Shown here: positions 57,801 through 64,000 of the stretch, piece after piece
Position numbering within the stretch: position 1 is the first letter of the stretch
Layout of the letters: every line of letters begins with the position of its first letter
Source of the DNA: Bradyrhizobium sp. WSM471
GTDB taxonomy: Bacteria > Pseudomonadota > Alphaproteobacteria > Rhizobiales > Xanthobacteraceae
NCBI RefSeq assembly: GCF_000244915.1
Contig: NZ_CM001442.1
Coordinates: 434,001-498,000, forward strand
Direction: 5' to 3'
DNA: 64,000 nucleotides
Position numbers and translations under genes: made by a program
The notes under the pieces: model-generated
What the model was told of the DNA's origin: nothing
The model's input: only the letters and a program-made list of their open reading frames with translations
Databases searched by the model: none

Positions 57801-58489
57801 GGCGTGAACAGCGGCGTCGCGACGCGCAACGTCGGAATGTGAGGGTCCGTGGTTCCTCCCTGGCGCGTGGCGAGATCGACGGGCGAAACATAGATGTCGC
57901 CCGGCGCCAATTGAATCGTCTCCTGGAAGTAGGTTCGGTCGTTCTTGCGTTCCAGTTCGCCGTCGGGGACAATCCGTGCTGTTCCGTTCGGGCCGGTGCG
58001 ATCGACGCGGACCAGCTCGCGCTGGTCGTCGTCAAGGCCGATGATTCGAAATTGCCCGTAGCTCGGTTTCGCGTCGATCTCGGCTGCGAGCCGCGCAGCG
58101 ATGCGCTCGCGCCAGGTTTGCTCGGAAACGCCGTCGACATCGTCGAGGCCTCCACCGATATGGGCACGGATCAGGCCGTTGATGGCCGCGGCGGAGCGAT
58201 AACCGAGCAGATCGCCGCGAGCGCCGGCAACGTAGGATTCAAGATGGGTGGCCAGCAGGCTCGACTGGGCTTCAATCCGTTCCAGGACCCGCGGAATGAC
58301 GGCCTGGGTGATATTGCGATAGCCGAGCCAGCCGACTGCGGCCACGGTGACCGCCACCAGCAGGATCATCGCGATGGCGAGCCGCGTAGCGAGCGTCATG
58401 GCGATATTTGCACCGCGTCCTGAATGGCCGTGCCCGCGCTTGGTTGGAACAGAATGAAGGTTCTTGTCATCGGCGGCCGGTGCTGACAT
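54893..58489 (-). CDS. Hybrid sensor histidine kinase (dCache-HAMP-3xPAS-HisKA-HATPase-REC)
   Basis: 1198 residues. A first transmembrane helix (IAMILLVAVTVAAVGWLGY) precedes an extracytoplasmic Cache-like sensor (about 60-350, with YFQETIQLAPGDIYVSPVDL), then a second helix (LVGLLAILAAALLAVLLA), HAMP and three PAS modules. HisKA carries VGQLTGGVAHDFNNILTVI, HATPase shows LNARDAMPGGG and DTGSGIP...GTGLGLSMVYGF, and the C-terminal receiver has Asp in LLFTDVIMPGKMNG. The N-terminal 30 residues overlap the upstream receiver gene by 23 bases; an in-frame Met at 58399 would avoid this. Probably co-transcribed with that gene. The Cache domain suggests a small extracellular ligand. Confidence 0.93.
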   Translation of the reverse strand: MSAPAADDKNLHSVPTKRGHGHSGRGANIAMTLATRLAIAMILLVAVTVAAVGWLGYRNITQAVIPRVLERIEAQSSLLATHLESYVAGARGDLLGYRSAAAINGLIRAHIGGGLDDVDGVSEQTWRERIAARLAAEIDAKPSYGQFRIIGLDDDQRELVRVDRTGPNGTARIVPDGELERKNDRTYFQETIQLAPGDIYVSPVDLATRQGGTTDPHIPTLRVATPLFTPDSKPFGIIIANIDMRPALDRVRSTASAGGEIYVVNSRGDYLVHPDRAREFGALLGNANDWRRDFPFFAARAGLPQGSTQLTSDQAGRPSGAAIAPVLLAGKEWLAVIETAPPSVFSSVPAAIQKTSSLVGLLAILAAALLAVLLARSLTRPIGRLTAAVEAIGSGRRAEIPVDASGETGVLARAFAQMVEETRAKTAALEREIEEHRRTEAARSHHEARERLFSAAVESSDDAIVMQSLDAIITGWNAAAERLYGYSANEAIGQSTSIIVPPDRREQGKDYLRRIAGGEPIERFETVRLRKDGTSVEISLSLSPIRGPSGEIVGASGTARSLTEARRAERALQQQLEERRQIFETSQDLIMVMDARGHIAQISPSSEAILGYRPEQMIGRSGADFIHPDHLDRSRDEMRALRRGERPRLADTRCFHKNGHEVWLSWLASWSAQANRYFFVGRDMTEARLAQESLRESEQLARNIVETSLDAFTQTDHTGTILSWNSQAEKLFGWTREEAIGEDAIELFVAPSERESVRARLKLFLESEQQSLANPRRDLLVRRRDGKEFRAELSVTALRRREGVLFNSFYRDLTDKIAADERIRQAEKMEAVGQLTGGVAHDFNNILTVITGTIEILADAVAKEPELAAITKMIDEAAGRGAELTQHLLAFARKQPLQPREIDVNALIIDTAKLLRPTLGEQIHIESVFEDENCVAIVDPSQLTTAILNLALNARDAMPGGGKLIVETGAAYLDEVYANVNDVPPGHYVLIAVSDTGSGIPANMLARVFDPFFTSKGPGKGTGLGLSMVYGFIKQSAGHIKIYSEEDHGTTIKMYLPPGKTPTAVGESATPATIEGGHETILVVEDDRLVRDYVLAQLHSLGYVTLQAANAAEALAIVAAGKPFDLLFTDVIMPGKMNGRQLADELQRTRPDLRVLYTSGYTENAIIHHGRLDSGVLLLAKPYRKSDLARAIRKALSG

Positions 58490-58895
58490 CCGGATTCCTC
58501 ACCGATGCCGTCCGCGCCGCGTCCAGGCAGCCAGCGACCGCGGCGAGCAGCGCGTCGGGCCGGAACGGCTTCTGCAGGCTCGCGACCGCGCCGAGCTTGG
58601 TCGCCATCCTGAGGAAGTCCGGCTCCGCATGGGCATCCGGCGTGAACGAACGGCCGGAAATGACGACGATCGGAATCGCCGGCTGCAGCGCCCGGATGTG
58701 GCGCATCGTCTCCAGGCCGTCCATGCCGGGCATGAAGATGTCGAGAAACAGCAAGTCGAACTGGCTGGCCTCGAACAGCGCAAGTCCCTTGCGGCCGTCT
58801 CCGGCGACGGTGATGTGATGACCGACCCTCTCCAGGAGCAGCCGGATCGTCATCTGCACGGCCGGGTCGTCATCCACGATCAGGATGTTGGCCAC
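58467..58895 (-). CDS. Stand-alone response-regulator receiver protein
   Basis: 142 residues, a single REC domain: ILIVDDDPAVQMTIRLLL, phospho-Asp in LLFLDIFMPGMDGLE, Ser in VVISGRSF and Lys in LQKPFRPD. GTG start with a GGAGG site upstream. It lies directly before the hybrid kinase on the same strand and is the likely receiver partner, forming a two-gene unit. Confidence 0.92.
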   Translation of the reverse strand: MANILIVDDDPAVQMTIRLLLERVGHHITVAGDGRKGLALFEASQFDLLFLDIFMPGMDGLETMRHIRALQPAIPIVVISGRSFTPDAHAEPDFLRMATKLGAVASLQKPFRPDALLAAVAGCLDAARTASVRNPDVSTGRR

Positions 58896-59094
58896 GTCTG
58901 GTATCCTCCGGGCCGGATGGGGCTTCCCAGCGACCGCAAATCAAACCATCAACTCTGAAATTGTTGCGCGGATTGCATCCGGCCTGCAAGCACTTCGCCA
59001 TCGATCCGACGATTGCTCGCAAATGGCGAAACGATGCCGCCAACTTATGCACGGTGACGTGCACAAGCACTCGCGACAACCGCGCGCCATAGGC
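58896..59094. other. Short intergenic region
   Basis: About 200 bases between minus-strand genes; presumably the promoter of the receiver/kinase pair. No distinct motif recognised. Confidence 0.4.
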
Positions 59095-59811
59095 CTAGTC
59101 GGTCAAATATTCCGGATAGTGGCTTCGGATCGTGGCGAGCTCGCTCAACGTGCCCGACAGGTGCTTGCGCAGATGCTGTTGCGCAGCATCGGCGTCGCCG
59201 GCCTCGATCGCGCGCGTGATCAGCTTGTGGTGGCGGACGATGTTCTGGGCCTTGCCGGGTGAGGGTAGATGCAGCCGGCGCAGCCGGTCGATATGTCCGC
59301 TGCGGCTGCGCACCAGCGTCCAGAGTTCCTGCTTGCCGGCTGCGGCATAAAGCTGCGCATGAAAATCATTGTCGCCGGCGATGAAGCTCTCGAAGTCTCC
59401 GGCCTTGGCGCATTGCTGCTGGAGCGCGATCGCGTGGTCGAGGCGTATGACCAGCGCTTCGCCGTGCTGCTGCGCGAGCAGACGGACGATTTCGAGCTCC
59501 AGCGCCTGGCGCAGGAAATGGGCCTGCTCGGCCCGACCGACATCGACCCGGCTGACGACGGTGGCGTGCTGCGGAAACACGTCGACCAGCCCTTCTTCCT
59601 CCAGCCGCATCAAGGCGTCGCGGATCGGCGTCGAGCTGACGCCGAATTGTGCGGCGAGATCCGTGCGCGACAGCGGCGAGCCCGGCGGCAATTCGAGCGC
59701 GAGAATGGCGTTGCGCAGCCGCTCGAACACTTGCGGCGCGGCCTGCCGGGCCCGGTCGAGCCGCGCGCCGGAGCGGGCGGCCGCGCGGGACGCGGGGTGG
59801 GTTGTTTCCAT
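59095..59811 (-). CDS. GntR/FCD-family transcriptional regulator
   Basis: 238 residues. An N-terminal winged helix (VFERLRNAILALELPPGSPLSRTDLAAQFGVSSTPIRDALMRLEEEGLV, in part) is followed by an all-helical FCD ligand domain whose metal-ligand pattern is DxxH...H...H (DNDFHAQLY, VRHHKLITRAIEAGD). FadR-type GntR proteins usually repress adjacent catabolic genes until a metabolite binds. It diverges from the ABC transporter operon across a perfect palindrome, which supports local autoregulation. Confidence 0.92.
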   Translation of the reverse strand: METTHPASRAAARSGARLDRARQAAPQVFERLRNAILALELPPGSPLSRTDLAAQFGVSSTPIRDALMRLEEEGLVDVFPQHATVVSRVDVGRAEQAHFLRQALELEIVRLLAQQHGEALVIRLDHAIALQQQCAKAGDFESFIAGDNDFHAQLYAAAGKQELWTLVRSRSGHIDRLRRLHLPSPGKAQNIVRHHKLITRAIEAGDADAAQQHLRKHLSGTLSELATIRSHYPEYLTD

Positions 59812-59838
59812 GCGAAGAGCTCCGGCCGGCCTTGCCTT

Positions 59839-59864
59839 TGATGCACTAATACATTAGTGCATCA
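59839..59864. promoter_or_regulatory. Likely operator of the GntR regulator
   Basis: A perfect 26-bp palindrome with 12-bp arms (TGATGCACTAAT and its exact complement) separated by AC. It lies in the 95-base divergent gap between the regulator and the transporter. The core TAATACATTA resembles FCD-type operators of the form (T)NGTNNNACNA only loosely, but its position and symmetry are strong. Confidence 0.8.
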
Positions 59865-59906
59865 GCGAGATCGCTCGTCAATGGCGGCCGGAGGAAACGA
59901 ACAACA

Positions 59907-60926
59907 ATGATCAAGCAATTGCAGTGCGGCCTCACGGCCATCGCCCTGATCGCCGCGACGGCGCTGACGGCCTCGCCCGCGACGGCGCAGCAAAAATCCG
60001 AGATCTCGCTGTCGCGCCAGCCCGGCATTTTCTACATGCCGAGCCACGTCATGGAAAAACAGAAGCTGATCGAAAAGCATGCAGCCCAGCTCGGGGTGGC
60101 GGGTGTCACCACCAAATGGGTCACCTTCTCCGGCGGCGGTGCGCAGACCGATGCGCTGCTCGCGGGCGGCGTCGACATCCTCAACACCGGCACCGGCAAT
60201 CTGCTGCTGCTGTGGGACCGCACCCGCGGCGGCGTCAAGGGCATCGTCGCGACCTCGGCGCAGCCGATGACGCTGATCAGCCGCGACGCCAACATCAAGT
60301 CGATCAGGGATTTCGGCCCCGGCGACAAGATCGCGGTGCCGACCGTCAAAGTCTCGACCCAGGCGATCGTGCTCCAGATCGCCGCCGCCGAGGCCTTTGG
60401 CGCCGACCAATGGTCGAAGCTGGACGTCAACACGGTGCAGCTCGGCCATCCCGACGCCTATGCGGCGCTGTCCAACGCCAAGCACGAGGTGCACACCCAT
60501 TTCTCGATTCCGCCGTTCACGTTCCTCGAGCTGAAGAACGTGCCGGGCGCACATGTCGTGCTGTCGTCGCCTGACGTGATGGGCGGCCCGCTCAGCCAGG
60601 CGCAGTTCTTCACCACCACGAAGTTCGCCGATGCCAACCCGAAAATCATCCAGGCCGTGCGCGATGCGACCAAGGAGGCGCAGGATCTGATCCGTAGCGA
60701 CACCAAGCAGGCGGTCGAAATCTACAAGGAGATCACCGGCGACAAGACCTCGGTGGAAGAGCTGCTCGATCTGCTCAAGGAGCCGGGCATGATGGAGTGG
60801 AATCTCGAACCGCAGGGCACGATGAAATTCGCCGCCCATTTGTTCAAGACCGGCACGCTGAAGACCCAGCCCAAGGCCTGGACCGATTACTATCTCCCCG
60901 TCGCCCACGACCTGAAGGGCAACTGA
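59907..60926 (+). CDS. ABC transporter substrate-binding protein (NitT/TauT type)
   Basis: 339 residues. A Sec signal peptide (LTAIALIAATALTASPATAQ) precedes a NMT1/THI5-like binding fold: SRQPGIFYMPSHVMEKQKLI, SGGGAQTDALLAGGVDILNTG and VPTVKVSTQAIVLQ. Such proteins bind sulfonates, nitrate analogues or aromatic/other small anions. The ligand may be a sugar acid or its precursor, given the dehydratase gene two cistrons on. Stop and next start overlap (TGATG). Confidence 0.88.
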   Translation: MIKQLQCGLTAIALIAATALTASPATAQQKSEISLSRQPGIFYMPSHVMEKQKLIEKHAAQLGVAGVTTKWVTFSGGGAQTDALLAGGVDILNTGTGNLLLLWDRTRGGVKGIVATSAQPMTLISRDANIKSIRDFGPGDKIAVPTVKVSTQAIVLQIAAAEAFGADQWSKLDVNTVQLGHPDAYAALSNAKHEVHTHFSIPPFTFLELKNVPGAHVVLSSPDVMGGPLSQAQFFTTTKFADANPKIIQAVRDATKEAQDLIRSDTKQAVEIYKEITGDKTSVEELLDLLKEPGMMEWNLEPQGTMKFAAHLFKTGTLKTQPKAWTDYYLPVAHDLKGN

Positions 60927-61687
60927 TGGCGCTGCTCGACGTCAGCTCCGTGACGCTGCGCTACAAGACCTCCAGCGCCGTCGTCACCGCCACGGAAAGG
61001 GTGAGCTTCACCGTCGACAGGTCCGATCGCTTCGTGCTGCTCGGGCCGTCCGGCTGCGGCAAGTCGACCCTGCTCAAGGCCGTCGGCGGCTACATGGCGC
61101 CGAGCGAAGGTCGCATGACCATCAACGACCGCGAGATCCACGGTCCCGGCGCCGATCGCATGATGATCTTCCAGGAGTTCGACCAGCTGCTGCCCTGGAA
61201 GAGCGTGCTGGCCAACGTAATGTTTCCGCTGCTGACCGCGCGAAAATTCTCGCGCAAGGACGCCGAGGTGCGGGCGCGGGCCTATATCGAGAAGGTCGGC
61301 CTGACCCGCGTCGTCGATGCCTATCCGCACACGCTCTCCGGCGGCATGAAGCAGCGCGTCGCGATCGCGCGCGGCATGGCAATGGAGCCCGACATCCTGC
61401 TGATGGACGAGCCGTTCGCCGCGCTCGACGCGCTGACGCGCCGGACCTGTCAGGACGAGCTGCTCCAGCTCTGGAGCGAGACCAAATTCACCGTGCTGTT
61501 CGTGACCCACTCGATTGCGGAAGCGATCCGCATCGGCAACCGCATCCTGCTGCTGTCGCCGCATCCCGGCCGCGTCAAGGCCGAAGTGGTGGACGTCGAC
61601 AAGGTCTCGAATGACGATGGCAGTGCCGGCCGGCTCGAGAAGGAGATCCACGATCTCCTGTTCGCCGCCGAAGCCACGGCGCATTGA
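60926..61687 (+). CDS. ABC transporter ATP-binding protein
   Basis: 253 residues, one nucleotide-binding domain of the SsuB/TauB type. Walker A LLGPSGCGKSTLLKAVGG, Q-loop FQEFDQLLPW, signature LSGGMKQRVAIARGMAM, Walker B ILLMDEPFAALD and switch His in FVTHSIAEA. It energises the adjacent permease. Translationally coupled to the binding-protein gene. Confidence 0.95.
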   Translation: MALLDVSSVTLRYKTSSAVVTATERVSFTVDRSDRFVLLGPSGCGKSTLLKAVGGYMAPSEGRMTINDREIHGPGADRMMIFQEFDQLLPWKSVLANVMFPLLTARKFSRKDAEVRARAYIEKVGLTRVVDAYPHTLSGGMKQRVAIARGMAMEPDILLMDEPFAALDALTRRTCQDELLQLWSETKFTVLFVTHSIAEAIRIGNRILLLSPHPGRVKAEVVDVDKVSNDDGSAGRLEKEIHDLLFAAEATAH

Positions 61688-61698
61688 GGGAGCCTCTC

Positions 61699-62556
61699 AT
61701 GGGCGAAGCCAGGATCCTGCTACGTGAGGCGCCGGTCGCCGCCAGCACAGCCGAAGTCGAGCGCAAGCTGAGCGTGCCCGAGCTGTTGTGGAACGATGGG
61801 TTTGTCCGCAAGACCGTCATCATCCTGTTCCTCGCGGCGGTCTGGGAGGCCTACGGCCTCACCCTCGACAATCCCCTGCTGTTTCCGACGCTGCACGACA
61901 CGGTCCTCACGATGTACGATCGCGTCAAGGACGGCACGATTCCCATGCGGGCCTGGGCTTCGCTGAAAGTGCTGTTCATGGGCTATTCGGCCGGCATCGC
62001 GCTCGCCGCGATCTTCACCGTGCTCGCGATCTCGACGCGTATCGGCACCGATTTCCTCGAGACGGTCACGGCGATGTTCAATCCGTTGCCGGCGATCGCA
62101 CTGTTGCCGCTCGCTTTGATCTGGTTCGGTCTCGGCAACGGCAGTCTGGTGTTTGTGCTGATCCATTCGGTGCTGTGGCCGGTTGCGCTCAACACCCATT
62201 CCGGCTTCAAGAGCGTGTCCAACACGCTGCGCATGGTCGGGCGCAATTACGGCCTTCGGGGATTGCCGTACGTCGCGAAAATCCTGATCCCCGCCGCGTT
62301 CGGCTCGATCCTGACCGGCCTGAAGATCGGCTGGGCCTTCGCCTGGCGCACGCTGATCGCGGCCGAGCTGGTGTTCGGCGTGTCGTCGGGGCAGGGCGGG
62401 CTCGGCTGGTTCATCTTCGAAAACCGCAACCTCCTCGACATACCTGCGGTCTTCGCCGGCCTCTTGACGGTGATCATCATCGGGCTTTTTGTCGAGAACC
62501 TGATCTTCCGCGCCATCGAGCGGAACACCGTGCAGAAATGGGGCACCCAATCATGA
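61699..62556 (+). CDS. ABC transporter permease (SsuC/TauC type)
   Basis: About 285 residues with six predicted helices. The cytoplasmic EAA loop, contacting the ATPase, is around LRMVGRNYGLRGLPYVAKILIPAAFGSILTGLKIGWAFAW (in part). ATG 61699 has GAGGGAG upstream. The stop overlaps the next start (ATGA), so transporter and dehydratase are one operon. Confidence 0.93.
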   Translation: MGEARILLREAPVAASTAEVERKLSVPELLWNDGFVRKTVIILFLAAVWEAYGLTLDNPLLFPTLHDTVLTMYDRVKDGTIPMRAWASLKVLFMGYSAGIALAAIFTVLAISTRIGTDFLETVTAMFNPLPAIALLPLALIWFGLGNGSLVFVLIHSVLWPVALNTHSGFKSVSNTLRMVGRNYGLRGLPYVAKILIPAAFGSILTGLKIGWAFAWRTLIAAELVFGVSSGQGGLGWFIFENRNLLDIPAVFAGLLTVIIIGLFVENLIFRAIERNTVQKWGTQS

Positions 62557-64000
62557 CCAAGAAGAAACTAACGCCCGACCAGCTCCGCAGCGCGCGCTGG
62601 TTCGCACCCGACGATCTCCGCTCGTTCGGCCATCGTTCCCGCACCATGCAGATGGGCTACGCGCCCGAGGAGTGGAAGGACCGCCCGATCATCGCGATCC
62701 TCAACACCTGGTCGGACGCGCAGCCCTGCCACATGCACTTCAAGTCGCGCGTCGACGATGTCAAGCGCGGCATCCTGATGGCCGGCGGTCTGCCGCTGGA
62801 GCTGCCGGCACTGTCGCTGTCGGAATCGCTGCTCAAGCCGACCACGATGCTCTATCGCAATCTGCTGGCGATGGACGCCGAGGAGCTGCTGCGCAGCCAT
62901 CCCGTCGACGGCGTGGTGCTGATGGGCGGCTGCGACAAGACCACTCCGGCGCTGCTGCTGGGTGCGACCTCGATGAACATCCCGGCGATCTATCTGCCGG
63001 CAGGTCCGATGCTGCGCGGCAATTGGAAGGGCAAGACTCTCGGCTCGGGCTCGGACGGCTGGAAATACTGGGACGAGCGGCGCGCCGGAAAAATCTCCGA
63101 CAAGGACTGGCTCGACATCGAAGCCGGCATTGCCCGCAGCTACGGCACCTGCATGACCATGGGCACGGCTTCCACCATGACCGCGATTGCCGAGGCGATC
63201 GGCATGACGCTGCCGGGCGCGTCCTCGATTCCCGCCGCGGATGCCAACCATATCCGCATGGCCTCCGAATGCGGCCGCCGCATCGTCGAGATGGTCTGGG
63301 AAAATCTGACGCCGAAGACGATCCAGACCCGGAAAGCCTTCGAGAACGCGATCGCGGTCGCGATGGCGATGGGCTGTTCGACCAACGCGATCATCCATCT
63401 GATCGCGCAGGCCCGCCGCGCCGGTCTCGACATCGGCCTCGACGATTTCGAGATTGCGAGCCGCAAGGTGCCCGTCATCGCCAATGTGCGGCCGAGCGGT
63501 GACGCCTATCTGATGGAGGACTTCTTCTACGCCGGAGGCCTGCCGGCGCTGATGGGGCAGATCAAGCCGCACCTGCATCTCGACTGCATCACCGTCACCG
63601 GCCAGACGGTCGGCGAGAACATCGAGGGAGCCGAGGTCCACAATGACGACGTGATCCGCTCGATCGACAATCCCATCTACAAGGAAGGCGCACTCGCCGT
63701 GCTCAAGGGCAATCTCGCGCCCGACGGCTGCGTCATCAAGCCCTCCGCCTGCGCCCCGCGCTTCCTCAAGCACACCGGGCCCGCGCTGGTGTTCGACGAT
63801 TATCCCGCGATGAAGAAGGCGGTGGACGATCCCGATCTCGACGTCACCGAGGATCACATTCTCATTTTGCGCAACGCGGGGCCGCAGGGCGGGCCGGGCA
63901 TGCCGGAATGGGGCATGCTGCCGATCCCGACCAAGCTTGTGAAGCAGGGCGTGCGCGACATGGTGCGGATCTCGGATGCGCGCATGAGCGGCACCAGCTA
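62553..64000 (+). CDS. IlvD/EDD-family sugar-acid dehydratase (L-arabinonate dehydratase-like), incomplete
   Basis: 482 codons are visible, starting MTKKKLTPDQLRSARWFAPD; the gene runs off the window. Motifs include TWSDAQPCHMHFKSRVDDVK, the Cys of GGCDKTTPALLLG and the SYGTCMTMGTASTMTAIAEA segment, which supply iron-sulfur cluster ligands, and MGCSTNAIIHLIA. The W-F-x-x-D-D-L-R-S-F-x-H-R-S start is typical of pentonate dehydratases (AraD type) rather than branched-chain IlvD. It would convert a sugar acid to a 2-keto-3-deoxy acid. Final gene of the GntR-controlled operon as far as seen. Confidence 0.88.
   Translation, partial: MTKKKLTPDQLRSARWFAPDDLRSFGHRSRTMQMGYAPEEWKDRPIIAILNTWSDAQPCHMHFKSRVDDVKRGILMAGGLPLELPALSLSESLLKPTTMLYRNLLAMDAEELLRSHPVDGVVLMGGCDKTTPALLLGATSMNIPAIYLPAGPMLRGNWKGKTLGSGSDGWKYWDERRAGKISDKDWLDIEAGIARSYGTCMTMGTASTMTAIAEAIGMTLPGASSIPAADANHIRMASECGRRIVEMVWENLTPKTIQTRKAFENAIAVAMAMGCSTNAIIHLIAQARRAGLDIGLDDFEIASRKVPVIANVRPSGDAYLMEDFFYAGGLPALMGQIKPHLHLDCITVTGQTVGENIEGAEVHNDDVIRSIDNPIYKEGALAVLKGNLAPDGCVIKPSACAPRFLKHTGPALVFDDYPAMKKAVDDPDLDVTEDHILILRNAGPQGGPGMPEWGMLPIPTKLVKQGVRDMVRISDARMSGTS

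Overview
The window looks like chromosomal DNA of a Bradyrhizobium-type alphaproteobacterium (Nitrobacteraceae). The evidence is high G+C coding DNA, the alphaproteobacterial gene order (sucB/SDR/lpdA; xerC next to priA; an F1-only atpHAGDC operon; rplU-rpmA...obgE...proB-proA-nadD-rsfS-rlmH-envC-ctpA), and several families of short palindromic intergenic repeats of the kind common in that genus. No 16S rRNA is present, so species cannot be named.

Region by region. 1-7.8 kb: end of the 2-oxoglutarate dehydrogenase E2 gene, an SDR oxidoreductase, lpdA, two small membrane-protein genes, xerC, priA and an RlpA-family lipoprotein-like gene. 8.4-13.5 kb: the F1 ATP synthase operon, with structured repeats in two of its gaps. 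13.7-31.1 kb: a mainly minus-strand housekeeping run (two rppH paralogues, a divergent polysaccharide deacetylase, ctpA, an EnvC-like gene, rlmH, rsfS, nadD, proA, proB, obgE, rpmA, rplU), interrupted by accessory genes for a sulfatase/phosphonate-hydrolase-like enzyme, a Bug-type binding protein, MaoC, DMT and GNAT proteins. 31.4-33.3 kb: a ROK-family protein whose motifs run in circularly permuted order, a candidate structured small RNA with its own terminator, and tRNA-Ser(CGA).

33.3-40 kb is the most unusual part. Just downstream of tRNA-Ser the base composition drops. A tightly coupled four-gene operon follows: a C5-cytosine DNA methyltransferase, an HD-domain phosphohydrolase-like protein, an ORC/CDC6-like P-loop ATPase and an unrecognised alpha/beta protein. 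A convergent thyX overlaps the last gene. The organisation suggests an uncharacterised anti-phage or genome-conflict module. This is inference; no integrase or duplicated attachment site is visible.

40-59 kb: a DMT transporter, then a dense signal-transduction zone. It holds a degenerate REC-EAL protein, a LuxR-type regulator with a histidine-less HisKA-like segment, an Hpt protein, a Crp/Fnr regulator, stand-alone receivers, a chemotaxis-like cluster (hybrid CheA-CheW-CheY-CheR plus PilZ) without visible MCP or CheB, a FixJ-like regulator and a 1198-residue hybrid sensor kinase with its own receiver gene. 59-64 kb: a GntR/FCD regulator diverges across a perfect 26-bp palindrome from a substrate-binding protein/ATPase/permease ABC transporter and a sugar-acid dehydratase of the IlvD/EDD family, which runs off the end of the window. 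That unit looks like a regulated uptake-and-catabolism operon.
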